Positions 1-7,026 of a stretch of 10,026 bases of DNA are shown in pieces. A model generated the notes under the pieces. The model searched no databases. It saw only the letters and a program-made list of their open reading frames with translations, and was not told where the DNA came from. This stretch comes from Glaciecola sp964643575 (lineage in GTDB: Bacteria > Pseudomonadota > Gammaproteobacteria > Enterobacterales > Alteromonadaceae). The stretch's first letter is position 1; each line of letters opens with the position of its first letter. A program made the position numbers and the translations under genes. The stretch covers positions 1-10,026 of the forward strand of contig CAZXTD010000153.1 of the NCBI GenBank assembly GCA_964643575.1, read 5' to 3'.

Positions 1-5
1 CTCTG

Positions 6-1745
6 TTAGTACTCTTCATTCGTTAGTGTGCGCTCTGTGTTGTCGTTACAAAGTGCAGACGTCGGTGTTAAGGCGCAAAACTCTTGAATAGTGCTAGTCC
101 ACTCAACAGTGCGCGCTGGATCTTCATTAACAGTCGCAATGTCGTTAGCTGGCAATACATGAAAATGCGTTAAACCCGCTTCTTGTAACTCGGCTAAATG
201 CTGCATAGGTGCAGATTCTAGCTCAGTAAAGGCCATGTACTTACCACGATTCGCTTCTGAAGTAGACTCATCACGTACGCTGAAGTTACGAATATGACCT
301 TCATATATCACGATATCTTCAAAGTTTGCTACCGTCGGAATGCTGTGGTCATCCCAGCCTTCCGGTTTAAGGTCGTCATCGTCTAAGTTAACAAACTGCG
401 AGAAACGGCCGTTTACAGACAAGCTCACTGAATAAGGGTCAGTCACGTCAAGCACTTCAACTTGGTCGTTAACTGGCGAATAAACCGTAACTTCAAAACG
501 ATATAACTGACGGTCAAGGCTGGCATCACCATCGTACGACCAAACACCTGTGTTTTCGTCAAGGTTCATTGGTAAGGTAGACGTTAGTACTTTACCTGAA
601 TTGTATATTTTAAGGTCAACATTTTGAGCAGTTGGCGCCCAAACTGCAGTGCTAATGCCACTGTCGGTATACGTAATACCTAAAGTTGCTTCGTCTGCAT
701 CTGCATCGCCTTTGGTGTAGATTTCGTCAAGTACGTTTGCAATTTGTAAGCGCGTTGCAGCAACGAGTTTACCGTCTGCATCGTAGCCACCCACAATTGC
801 TTGTGTTTTAAGCACGGCTTTTGCGTCATCAGTTGTCCATGCACCTGCAAATGCAGGCAAGCTGTTTAAATGCGGCGCAATCATCTCTTGCTCAGCAGAT
901 AAATCAACGGCACTTAAATCAGCACTTGTACTATTAATAACGCCGTCTTCAAGGGTTATTTCAATAGCGGCGTCAGCAGAATAATGCAGCTTGACTGAAC
1001 TTATTAATGACGTGTCAACATCCCACAATATGGTTTGTGCGTCTAGCCAATGTGCTTGCGTACCTTCAATTGATACTGGCTGCTCGCCCAACGAATCAAT
1101 TGGAAATTCAAAGAGAGTCGGCACGCCAGACAAAGTGAAGTTCATGCGCGCAAAACGCGGATCATCTTGTGAAAGATTACCTTGGAAGTCGCCACCGCCC
1201 AGTTCTTTACCCGCATCGTCTGTCCCGATATGGATAATAAAGTTATGACACGCGCCGTCGGTACCTGCGTAACCGGGTTTTAAATCAAGTACCCAATATG
1301 CCCCGTAAGTCGGGTCAATACCGGTATGCACGCGGCCATTTTCCCAAGCGGTGTCGGGGTCGGCATAGGCATCACAGGCGTCATTGCTCCAAGTATGCAA
1401 ACGCCAGCCTTCATAGGCAGAATCATTTGCTGTGTTAGTTGCGTCTACATCAGCACGGTTGTAATACAACACGGCTTGGTCTGCAGCCGGGAAAAACACC
1501 GGCTCTGGCAATGCTGAGTTAAAGCCAACTACGCAAGCGTCGTTGCTAGCGTTAGGTACGGTAGGCGCTGGGCACTGTATAGGTGGCGGTGCCACACAAG
1601 CTGTGCCTGCTTCGTTAGGGAAGTTAGGCACGTTACAACTGAGTATTTCGGCCCCCGATTCTACTTCAGAACCGCCACATCCCGACAGTACGATAGAAGC
1701 AACAACTAACAACATTGCTCCCATTGTTTTGCGTAAATTAACCAT
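6..1745 (-). CDS. Pullulanase-type alpha-1,6-glucosidase lipoprotein, frame closes before the catalytic core
   Basis: Family role: hydrolysis of alpha-1,6 branches in pullulan or starch at the cell surface. Numbering is from the start at 1745. A lipoprotein signal peptide ends in the lipobox LSGC (lipidated C23, followed by Gly, so outer-membrane sorting is likely). Two C-X12-C spacer repeats follow (C37-C50, C58-C71), then a pullulanase-associated carbohydrate-binding region (about 90-195), a CBM48 domain (about 353-443) and the start of the GH13 barrel (the YEGHIRNFSVRD stretch, then LPANDIATVNED, close to Klebsiella PulA). The frame ends in TAA at 6-8 after 579 residues, so the nucleophile Asp and acid/base Glu are missing; relatives are roughly 850-1090 residues. 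I chose ATG 1745 because GGAG lies 9 nt upstream and the signal peptide then has normal length. An in-frame ATG at 1826 overlaps the receptor stop but adds 27 polar residues. The gene follows the receptor in a likely operon. Truncation may be a nonsense mutation, frameshift or sequence error. Confidence 0.88.
   Translation of the reverse strand: MVNLRKTMGAMLLVVASIVLSGCGGSEVESGAEILSCNVPNFPNEAGTACVAPPPIQCPAPTVPNASNDACVVGFNSALPEPVFFPAADQAVLYYNRADVDATNTANDSAYEGWRLHTWSNDACDAYADPDTAWENGRVHTGIDPTYGAYWVLDLKPGYAGTDGACHNFIIHIGTDDAGKELGGGDFQGNLSQDDPRFARMNFTLSGVPTLFEFPIDSLGEQPVSIEGTQAHWLDAQTILWDVDTSLISSVKLHYSADAAIEITLEDGVINSTSADLSAVDLSAEQEMIAPHLNSLPAFAGAWTTDDAKAVLKTQAIVGGYDADGKLVAATRLQIANVLDEIYTKGDADADEATLGITYTDSGISTAVWAPTAQNVDLKIYNSGKVLTSTLPMNLDENTGVWSYDGDASLDRQLYRFEVTVYSPVNDQVEVLDVTDPYSVSLSVNGRFSQFVNLDDDDLKPEGWDDHSIPTVANFEDIVIYEGHIRNFSVRDESTSEANRGKYMAFTELESAPMQHLAELQEAGLTHFHVLPANDIATVNEDPARTVEWTSTIQEFCALTPTSALCNDNTERTLTNEEY
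1530..1637 (-). repeat. Tandem Cys-loop spacer repeat inside the pullulanase
   Basis: Two adjacent units of about 21 codons follow the lipidated cysteine. Each has the pattern C-X12-C with a Val-Pro-Asn core and an Ala-Cys-Val end (CNVPNFPNEAGTACV and CPAPTVPNASNDACV). They are probably small disulfide loops that space the carbohydrate-binding domain from the membrane anchor. The repeat is seen directly; the spacer role is inferred. Confidence 0.7.
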
Positions 1746-1765
1746 GGTTAATAGCTCCACTATTG
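1746..1765 (-). promoter_or_regulatory. Ribosome binding site deciding the pullulanase start
   Basis: On the minus strand GGAG stands 9 nt before the ATG at 1745. The alternative ATG at 1826 has only GGGGTGA at a long distance, inside the end of the receptor gene. This supports 1745 as the main start. Confidence 0.55.
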
Positions 1766-1822
1766 TATTGCTTATATTCTTTGATTGAGCGTTTTGTCGC
1801 TGCGTATTTTTGTTTAAAGTGC

Positions 1823-4800
1823 TCATAATGAATACGTCACCCCAAGGAAGTACTGGGTACCAAAATATTGAATGGTGCCGGTAATATCCTCTTGCCCAAA
1901 ATAACTCCGAGTTGGCTCGTCGGTTACGTTGTTCGCTTGAAATAGCACGCCTAAGTTGTCATTAATTTCATAAGAAGCTTGAAAATCAACGACTAACTCA
2001 GAGTCAAAGTTTACGACTTGCGCATTTATTGCTACCTGCTGTGATACAAACGGGTCGCGATAGCGCGCATTTATGCGTGTTTCAAAACCTTCGTATTCCC
2101 AAAAAACCGTGCCCGACAGTACCGTTGGCGATAGGCCAGGTAAGTCACTTGAATAGATACCTTGGTTTGGATCGGAAATACGCGTGATTTCAGTTTCGGT
2201 GTACGAGTAACTTAAGTTGCTGCCTAGGCCTGCCCATAGGTCGGGTAAAAAGCTGTAGATTTGCGTATACGACACTTCGAGGCCGCGAATATAACCGCCT
2301 TCACCGTTGTTAACCGCTGTGGTGTATGCACCATCGACAACAGGCACTGTGGTTGTAAGCGGCAAACCGTTAGCATCAAGTACCGGTATTAGCGTACCGT
2401 TACCGTCATCTTCTTGTACTTCGAGGTCAACCGTGTCTGGCACATCAAAGCCATTAGCTCTAAAGTCGTAAGGGTCGGTTGTGCTGCGGTCAACAAACGA
2501 ACGAATATCTTTATAGAAACCTGCAATGGCGACTGCGCCGTCGGTATCGGTAAAGTAATATTCGTAAGAAATATCGTATTGATTAGCATAAAACGGACGC
2601 AAATAAGGCGAGTTATCACTTTGTCCGCTAACTGAGGCTTCGCCAGTTACGGTAATTTCACCCGTATCAATATCACGTTCAGCTAGGGGCAAGTTAACGC
2701 GTACGCCGGTGTTCGCAAACATTTCGTTGATTGGCGCTCTACCCATTACTTTTGCAGCTGCAAAACGTAAGTACGAATTGTCAGTAAGCTGAAAGTTTAG
2801 GTTTAAAGACGGTAAATAATCAGTGTAATTATCTTCTAATATCACTGATCGGAATTGGTCGCTGACTAAACCGACTTCATCTCTAATTAGCTGTGCCCCA
2901 GCCTCAACATCGCCACCTACGTTTTGCAAAAATGTAGAGGCTTGTTTTGAATCGACCATACGGACACCAAGGTTACCTGACACAGGTAAACCCGCAATTT
3001 CCATATCTAGGTTGGCCATGACATAAGCTGAAGTTACTTCTTCGTATACTTCACCACTTTGCAATACAGACCATGACGTATCATTGCCAAGTACTTCGCC
3101 TTCTGGCGCATTAACTACTCCGTCAAAACCACCCCACGTTTGGCGTGGTTGAGGCACACCTTGCGGGAACCATGCATTTAGCGCTTGGTCGAGATCAACG
3201 GCTAAATAGCTTGGAAAATAACCAAATTCGCCTTCCCAATTGACTACTTCAACCATGTCTTGGGTTAGTCGCAAAGGAGGCTGTGTAGATGAAAAGCTAG
3301 AGTCACTGCCGTATTCATAAACTGAGCGGTCGTTAGTGTAAGTTCTGTCTGAATAACGAGCACCAAATTCAATTGAACGTACCCAATCATTTTCTAGTTG
3401 ATATTCAAAGTCCATGCGATAAGCATCTAACTTATCTGAGTTTTGGAAAGGATAGATACCGTATTTTGATACCAACACTTTGTCGATGTCAGAAAAAGCT
3501 TCTGCTTGGTTAAAACCAACGTCGGGCAGGTTTAAACCATTGAGTAAATAAGAGATAGAAATATTCGTATCAAGCTGAGGGTCAGCAACCGTTGCGTCTT
3601 CTGCCACCAATGACCATAAGAGGCCGTTACGGAAATCACTTTCTGCAGATGAACTTGAAATATCAATGTTAACTGACCAATCGTCAGTAATTTGCCAATC
3701 AGCGTTTAAACCTAAGTTTTTAATTTCATCAATTTCTTTGTTGTCATCGTTGGTGAGTTCTACTCTGGTAAAACCACTGCTTAAACGATTGAAAGTACCG
3801 CCGGTCACAAAGTTATCAACAATTGTCTCATTGCCGATGGCCACGTTAGGCGCTTCAAGTTTTACCCTAAAGCCTCGTGCAAAAGCTTCTGAATCAAACT
3901 TAGAATAAAATGCATCTGCTTTAAGCGTAAAGTTATCAACGGGGTTCCACTCAATACCTAATACATAACCGTCACGGGTTTCAGCGCCGCCGCGGTGCTG
4001 CAATTCAAAGCCTTCGCCGACTCTTTCGCAAGCAACACACTGGCCTTCTGGAGCTTGATTAGGGTTAAAGTTTTCTGTATCCCCTTCTACACCGTCAACA
4101 TCGAGTTCGCGGTTATAAGCAAAGCCAACAAATTGCGTCGATACGCTGGGTTGGAATAAACGCGCATAACCAAGTGCTACGCCAAGCGTATCATCTAAAA
4201 ATTTACCTTGATAAGCAAAACTTAAACGATGGCCAAATTCGTCAGCGTCTGATATTTCACCCGCACGGTCATTAAACATGCCGCGTACATTTACGTTAAA
4301 CTGATGCTGTTCATCTATTGACAAAGGGGAAGCTGTTTTAAGCTCAACCGTACCAGCAACACCACCTTCAATTAAAGAAGCTTTTGGCGACTTATATACC
4401 GCACCCGAGGTAATCAGCTCTGAAGGATATTGGTCAAATTCAATAGAACGGCTGCCACTTGTCGATACCTGCTCACGACCATTTAAGGTAGAGAATACAA
4501 AATCACCTGATAAACCACGTATGTTAATTTCAGCCGCTTGGCCACCGGTACGCACTGCCGATATACCTGGCAAACGTGTTAATGCATCAGCAATAGAAAC
4601 GTCGGGCAAGCCCCCTAAATCGTCTGCTGATAGCTGCTCGGTGACGGTGTCACTAAAGCGCTTGGCGTTTAGTGATTTTATTAAGCTTGTACTAAAACCT
4701 CTAACCTCAATGACTTCTAACGACTCGTCGTCTTTCTCAGTCCCTTGATCAGTGTCTTGTGCGTATAACGTCGTGCTCCCGAGTAATAATCCACTGGCGA

Positions 4801-4840
4801 TAAGCGCGCTCGTGATCATATTGGGTTTAAATTTGTTCAT
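1823..4840 (-). CDS. TonB-dependent outer-membrane receptor, Xanthomonas/Caulobacter type, likely for maltodextrins
   Basis: This 1005-residue protein would import a bulky substrate across the outer membrane, powered by TonB-ExbBD. Residues 1-27 form a signal peptide (cleavage after LYA). A TonB box-like stretch, EVIEVRG, lies near 42-48. The plug (about 60-175) has the hallmarks of the TIGR01782 family: DALTRLPGISAVR, an INIRGL stretch, an LNGREQV segment and GGVAGTVELKT. The rest is beta-barrel, ending FLGVTYSL. The only two cysteines I found are C268 and C271 in a likely extracellular loop. The last residue is Leu where outer-membrane barrels usually have Phe or another aromatic. The downstream pullulanase points to alpha-glucan oligosaccharides; this specificity is inferred from context. 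The ATG at 4840 has a weak GAG ten bases upstream. The long leader carries an operator-like palindrome pair. Confidence 0.96.
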   Translation of the reverse strand: MNKFKPNMITSALIASGLLLGSTTLYAQDTDQGTEKDDESLEVIEVRGFSTSLIKSLNAKRFSDTVTEQLSADDLGGLPDVSIADALTRLPGISAVRTGGQAAEINIRGLSGDFVFSTLNGREQVSTSGSRSIEFDQYPSELITSGAVYKSPKASLIEGGVAGTVELKTASPLSIDEQHQFNVNVRGMFNDRAGEISDADEFGHRLSFAYQGKFLDDTLGVALGYARLFQPSVSTQFVGFAYNRELDVDGVEGDTENFNPNQAPEGQCVACERVGEGFELQHRGGAETRDGYVLGIEWNPVDNFTLKADAFYSKFDSEAFARGFRVKLEAPNVAIGNETIVDNFVTGGTFNRLSSGFTRVELTNDDNKEIDEIKNLGLNADWQITDDWSVNIDISSSSAESDFRNGLLWSLVAEDATVADPQLDTNISISYLLNGLNLPDVGFNQAEAFSDIDKVLVSKYGIYPFQNSDKLDAYRMDFEYQLENDWVRSIEFGARYSDRTYTNDRSVYEYGSDSSFSSTQPPLRLTQDMVEVVNWEGEFGYFPSYLAVDLDQALNAWFPQGVPQPRQTWGGFDGVVNAPEGEVLGNDTSWSVLQSGEVYEEVTSAYVMANLDMEIAGLPVSGNLGVRMVDSKQASTFLQNVGGDVEAGAQLIRDEVGLVSDQFRSVILEDNYTDYLPSLNLNFQLTDNSYLRFAAAKVMGRAPINEMFANTGVRVNLPLAERDIDTGEITVTGEASVSGQSDNSPYLRPFYANQYDISYEYYFTDTDGAVAIAGFYKDIRSFVDRSTTDPYDFRANGFDVPDTVDLEVQEDDGNGTLIPVLDANGLPLTTTVPVVDGAYTTAVNNGEGGYIRGLEVSYTQIYSFLPDLWAGLGSNLSYSYTETEITRISDPNQGIYSSDLPGLSPTVLSGTVFWEYEGFETRINARYRDPFVSQQVAINAQVVNFDSELVVDFQASYEINDNLGVLFQANNVTDEPTRSYFGQEDITGTIQYFGTQYFLGVTYSL

Positions 4841-4910
4841 ACGTGTGTCTCATATAATTAGAATGTTGTGTTAACGGTTGCTAATTGCGCGGTATTCATT
4901 GACTTTGTGT

Positions 4911-4930
4911 GCATGGAAGTGTGTCCATGC
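4911..4930 (-). other. Hairpin in the receptor leader
   Basis: GCATGGA and TCCATGC form a perfect 7-bp inverted repeat around a 6-nt loop, about 70 nt before the receptor ATG. In the mRNA it could form a leader stem. It has no T-tract, so it is not a terminator. It could also be a protein site. No function can be assigned. Confidence 0.4.
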
Positions 4931-5038
4931 GTTAGTGGTGTTAACCCTAACTAAATTGATTAAGTCATGTTTGAGACGCAATGAGCCTAAGATCGTCGAC
5001 CGAAATATTACATTTTTAATATCTTATTAACATCTACA

Positions 5039-5071
5039 TGCATACGTATGCACACTATGAATACGTATGCA
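5039..5071. promoter_or_regulatory. Paired palindromic operator, probably LacI-family
   Basis: TGCATACGTATGCA (5039-5052) is a perfect 14-bp palindrome with a central CpG. TGAATACGTATGCA (5058-5071) matches it at 13 of 14 positions. The centres are 19 bp apart, so the two sites lie on nearly the same face of the helix. CpG-centred palindromes of this length are typical operators of LacI/GalR-family regulators, which often control maltodextrin genes in Alteromonadales. The pattern is seen directly; the regulator family is inferred and no regulator gene is in the window. Confidence 0.6.
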
Positions 5072-5180
5072 TGCATTCCATAAATACAAGAAATACCATC
5101 GCGTTGAGAGCGTGAAAATTAACGTGGGTTTAGGTGGATTTTAGCGTTTAGCAGCTACTTAAGCTTGCTTTACTAACGAC

Positions 5181-5202
5181 AAAAAAAGGGCTTTAATAGC
5201 CT
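5181..5202 (-). terminator. Probable Rho-independent terminator of the halogenase gene
   Basis: On the minus strand, GGCT and AGCC form a 4-bp stem around a 5-nt loop, followed by C and seven T. It begins 35 nt past the halogenase stop. The stem is short, so termination may be partial and some read-through into the receptor gene is possible. Confidence 0.45.
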
Positions 5203-5236
5203 AATATAAGTGAATTGGGTATATCTATATCTAACT

Positions 5237-6745
5237 TCAATACGACTTAGCTTTAGGAAAATTACTCGCACATCCGTCGAGGAATTGTTTTACGTTTTGT
5301 TCAATAAAATGATCGCTGTGGCCTGGCTGGTTCTCTGAAAGTGGCGGAAACACACCATAGCCAGCAAATAAAGCATTCCAAGAATTCACGTCAAAATGAT
5401 GATTCAGATTTAAGCGATTAAGCTCATTGAACATATCTTGCTTTTGAAACCATACAGACATCACACTTTTTAAAGAGTCAGACAAGTGTTCGTTATTGCG
5501 GTTATCTATCCAGTACTGTGAATCACTGCGCGTATTTAACTTGTAGTGGGCGACGATATAATCACGCACTCTTTCAAATCTAAAATGAATATCTTGGTTA
5601 TAATTTGCTTGTTTTTTGTCGGTAAAACCACCTTCTTCAAAATAATCCATAAACAATTCGCAGCTTATCTGCACTAGGTGCAGCGCGGTTGCTTCAAGCG
5701 GTTCGATAAATCCTTGAGATAAACCCAATGCTAGGCAGTTTTTGGACCAATGCTTAGACATTTGTCCCACTCGCATTTTTAAATGGCGTGTTTCTGTATC
5801 AGCGTTTAACCCAAGATGCTCCAATAACTCTGCAGATGCTTGCTCTGGTGTAATATATTGGCTGCTATACACATAACCATTTCCAGTTCGGTTTTGCAGC
5901 GGTATGCGCCATGCCCACCCATGACTTAATGCCGTAGCATGAGTTTCTAGTGGCAACTCTGACAAACGTTCGGTAGGCACAACAACTGCTGAGTCGTTAA
6001 ATAAATTTTCTGAAAACGACTCAAATTGAGTTTTGAGGGTTTCGCCAATCAATAAAGACTTAAAGCCTGTACAGTCAATGAATATGTCACCTTCGACTTT
6101 TTCATGATTACTTAAAACAAGCGCCGAAATATTCCCATCATCGTTTACTTCTACTGACGCTATTTTTTCTTGTATGTGTTTAACGCCTCGACTTTTACCT
6201 AACTCACCAAGCATTTCGCCCATTAAATAAGAGTCGAAGTGGTATCCGTACTCAACGATAAATGGAAAGTTATCAGGTGCAAGTGGTAACCTGCGCTGTT
6301 GCGCGAGCTGGCCATTTAAGAAAAATGCATCGGGGTCTACTTTTGTATCGAGTCCTAAACGCCTAGTTTGACAATTCACGTTGAAGGCTTTGAAAGTAAA
6401 AGTATCTACTTGGCTAGAAAAAGGATGACCATAACTTTCAATACCTGACTCTGGGCTCCATCCTGCAAAGCGAATATTGACTTTATAGGTTGCATTGCAT
6501 TTAGGCATCCATTCTTTTTCTGGGTAATCAATTAACTCAAAAAAACGTTTGAGGCTTGGCGTAGAGCCCTCGCCTACACCGATAATACCAATGTCAGGAC
6601 TTTCAATAAGGCATACATCAAAACGTGGCGTATCGGCTTGCTCTTTATTGTCGTGTAACCACTTTTTGGCAAATAAGTTCGCGGCCATCCAGCCTGCTGT
6701 GCCGCCACCTGCAATTACTATTTTTATTGTTTTTTGAGAAGTCAC
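5237..6745 (-). CDS. Flavin-dependent halogenase (tryptophan halogenase family), receptor-associated type
   Basis: The 502-residue protein belongs to the FADH2-dependent halogenase family, which makes hypohalous acid from O2 and halide and transfers halogen to an electron-rich substrate. Seen: the FAD motif GGGTAGW (13-19), GVGEGSTP (56-63), the WxWxIP signature (W277, W279, I281-P282) and GFIEPLEAT (345-353). By alignment from memory with PrnA, K88 matches catalytic Lys79, E351 matches Glu346 and T353 the chloride-binding Thr, so the protein is probably active. The start is GTG; the codon two before it is an in-frame TAA, so no earlier start exists and the ribosome site is weak. Length is normal for the family. 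No flavin reductase partner is visible. Substrate and halide are unknown: relatives beside TonB receptors, such as BrvH, accept indole in vitro, but their natural substrates are unclear. It is divergent from the JmjC gene. Confidence 0.94.
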   Translation of the reverse strand: MTSQKTIKIVIAGGGTAGWMAANLFAKKWLHDNKEQADTPRFDVCLIESPDIGIIGVGEGSTPSLKRFFELIDYPEKEWMPKCNATYKVNIRFAGWSPESGIESYGHPFSSQVDTFTFKAFNVNCQTRRLGLDTKVDPDAFFLNGQLAQQRRLPLAPDNFPFIVEYGYHFDSYLMGEMLGELGKSRGVKHIQEKIASVEVNDDGNISALVLSNHEKVEGDIFIDCTGFKSLLIGETLKTQFESFSENLFNDSAVVVPTERLSELPLETHATALSHGWAWRIPLQNRTGNGYVYSSQYITPEQASAELLEHLGLNADTETRHLKMRVGQMSKHWSKNCLALGLSQGFIEPLEATALHLVQISCELFMDYFEEGGFTDKKQANYNQDIHFRFERVRDYIVAHYKLNTRSDSQYWIDNRNNEHLSDSLKSVMSVWFQKQDMFNELNRLNLNHHFDVNSWNALFAGYGVFPPLSENQPGHSDHFIEQNVKQFLDGCASNFPKAKSY

Positions 6746-6834
6746 GTCTTATTACTTTGCCCTAAATGTTATTTGCTTGTATTGCACAGCTGATTCATCT
6801 GGCGTGCAAACTACTGATGCTTTGTGTAACGATT

Positions 6835-6863
6835 AAGATAACAAACAAAGCCTAGCGCGCCAA
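6835..6863 (-). promoter_or_regulatory. Candidate sigma-70 promoter for the halogenase
   Basis: On the minus strand, a TTGGCG -35 box (6858-6863) and a TATCTT -10 box (6835-6840) are separated by exactly 17 bp. Each matches consensus at 4 of 6 positions. Transcription would start near 6828, giving a leader of about 80 nt. A 10-bp palindrome, TTATCGATAA (6884-6893), lies just upstream. Confidence 0.4.
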
Positions 6864-6883
6864 CTATTATGCCTGCGCTTCGC

Positions 6884-6893
6884 TTATCGATAA
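6884..6893. promoter_or_regulatory. Small palindrome between the divergent halogenase and JmjC genes
   Basis: TTATCGATAA is a perfect 10-bp palindrome with a central CpG, about 20 bp upstream of the candidate halogenase -35 box. It differs from the receptor operator pair. It could be a regulator site serving both divergent genes, or chance. Confidence 0.25.
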
Positions 6894-6921
6894 CGTCAAT
6901 ATGAGCTTACTATTCACATTT

Positions 6922-6939
6922 AAAGCTTACGAAGGCTTT
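6922..6939 (+). other. Hairpin in the halogenase/JmjC divergent gap
   Basis: AAAGCTT and AGGCTTT can pair over 7 bp (one G-U) around the loop ACGA and are followed by a short T run. It looks like a weak terminator on the plus strand, but no plus-strand gene lies upstream, so a terminator role is doubtful. Confidence 0.2.
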
Positions 6940-6955
6940 TCTAGACTCTGGCGTG

Positions 6956-6983
6956 TTAGGACAAAAAGCGTGTAGACTATAAG
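6956..6983 (+). promoter_or_regulatory. Candidate promoter for the JmjC/cupin_8 gene
   Basis: TATAAG (6978-6983) matches the -10 consensus at 5 of 6 positions. A weak -35 box, TTAGGA (6956-6961, 3 of 6), lies 16 bp upstream. The expected transcription start is near 6990, leaving a leader of about 37 nt before the ATG at 7027. Confidence 0.35.
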
Positions 6984-7026
6984 ATCTAATTTTTAATACA
7001 TTCTAGAAGAGCAAAAAGAGCGATAA

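Larger units (their letters stand above)
4841..5180 (-). promoter_or_regulatory. Regulatory leader upstream of the TonB-dependent receptor
   Basis: This is the bulk of the 396-bp stretch between the halogenase stop and the receptor ATG; no convincing gene is visible in it. It holds two CpG-centred palindromes (5039-5071), an A+T-rich stretch with a possible TAATAT -10 box (minus strand, 5005-5010) but no good -35, and a 7-bp inverted repeat (4911-4917 with 4924-4930). If that -10 is used, the operators are centred near -47 and -66 and the mRNA leader is about 160 nt. Promoter placement is tentative. Confidence 0.4.

Noticed and set aside
991..1788. Plus-strand open frames opposite the pullulanase (991-1248, 1326-1517, 1543-1788)
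   Set aside because: They are short, lack ribosome sites or domains, and mirror a gene with clear signal peptide and carbohydrate-binding domains.
2389..4748. Short frames overlapping the TonB-dependent receptor (2389-2619, 2414-2635, 3666-3908, 4521-4748)
   Set aside because: The receptor frame is continuous with plug and barrel features throughout; these are shadows.
5039..5071. Direct repeat as a CRISPR or iteron array
   Set aside because: There are only two copies, each palindromic, with a 5-bp gap; an operator pair explains them better.
6922..6939. Hairpin plus T-run as a true terminator
   Set aside because: No plus-strand gene precedes it, and on the minus strand the stem is weaker and stands upstream of a gene.
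6745..7026. Copy of the receptor operator before the halogenase or JmjC gene
   Set aside because: I found no ATACGTAT core in this gap; only an unrelated TTATCGATAA palindrome is present, so shared control by the same regulator is not shown.
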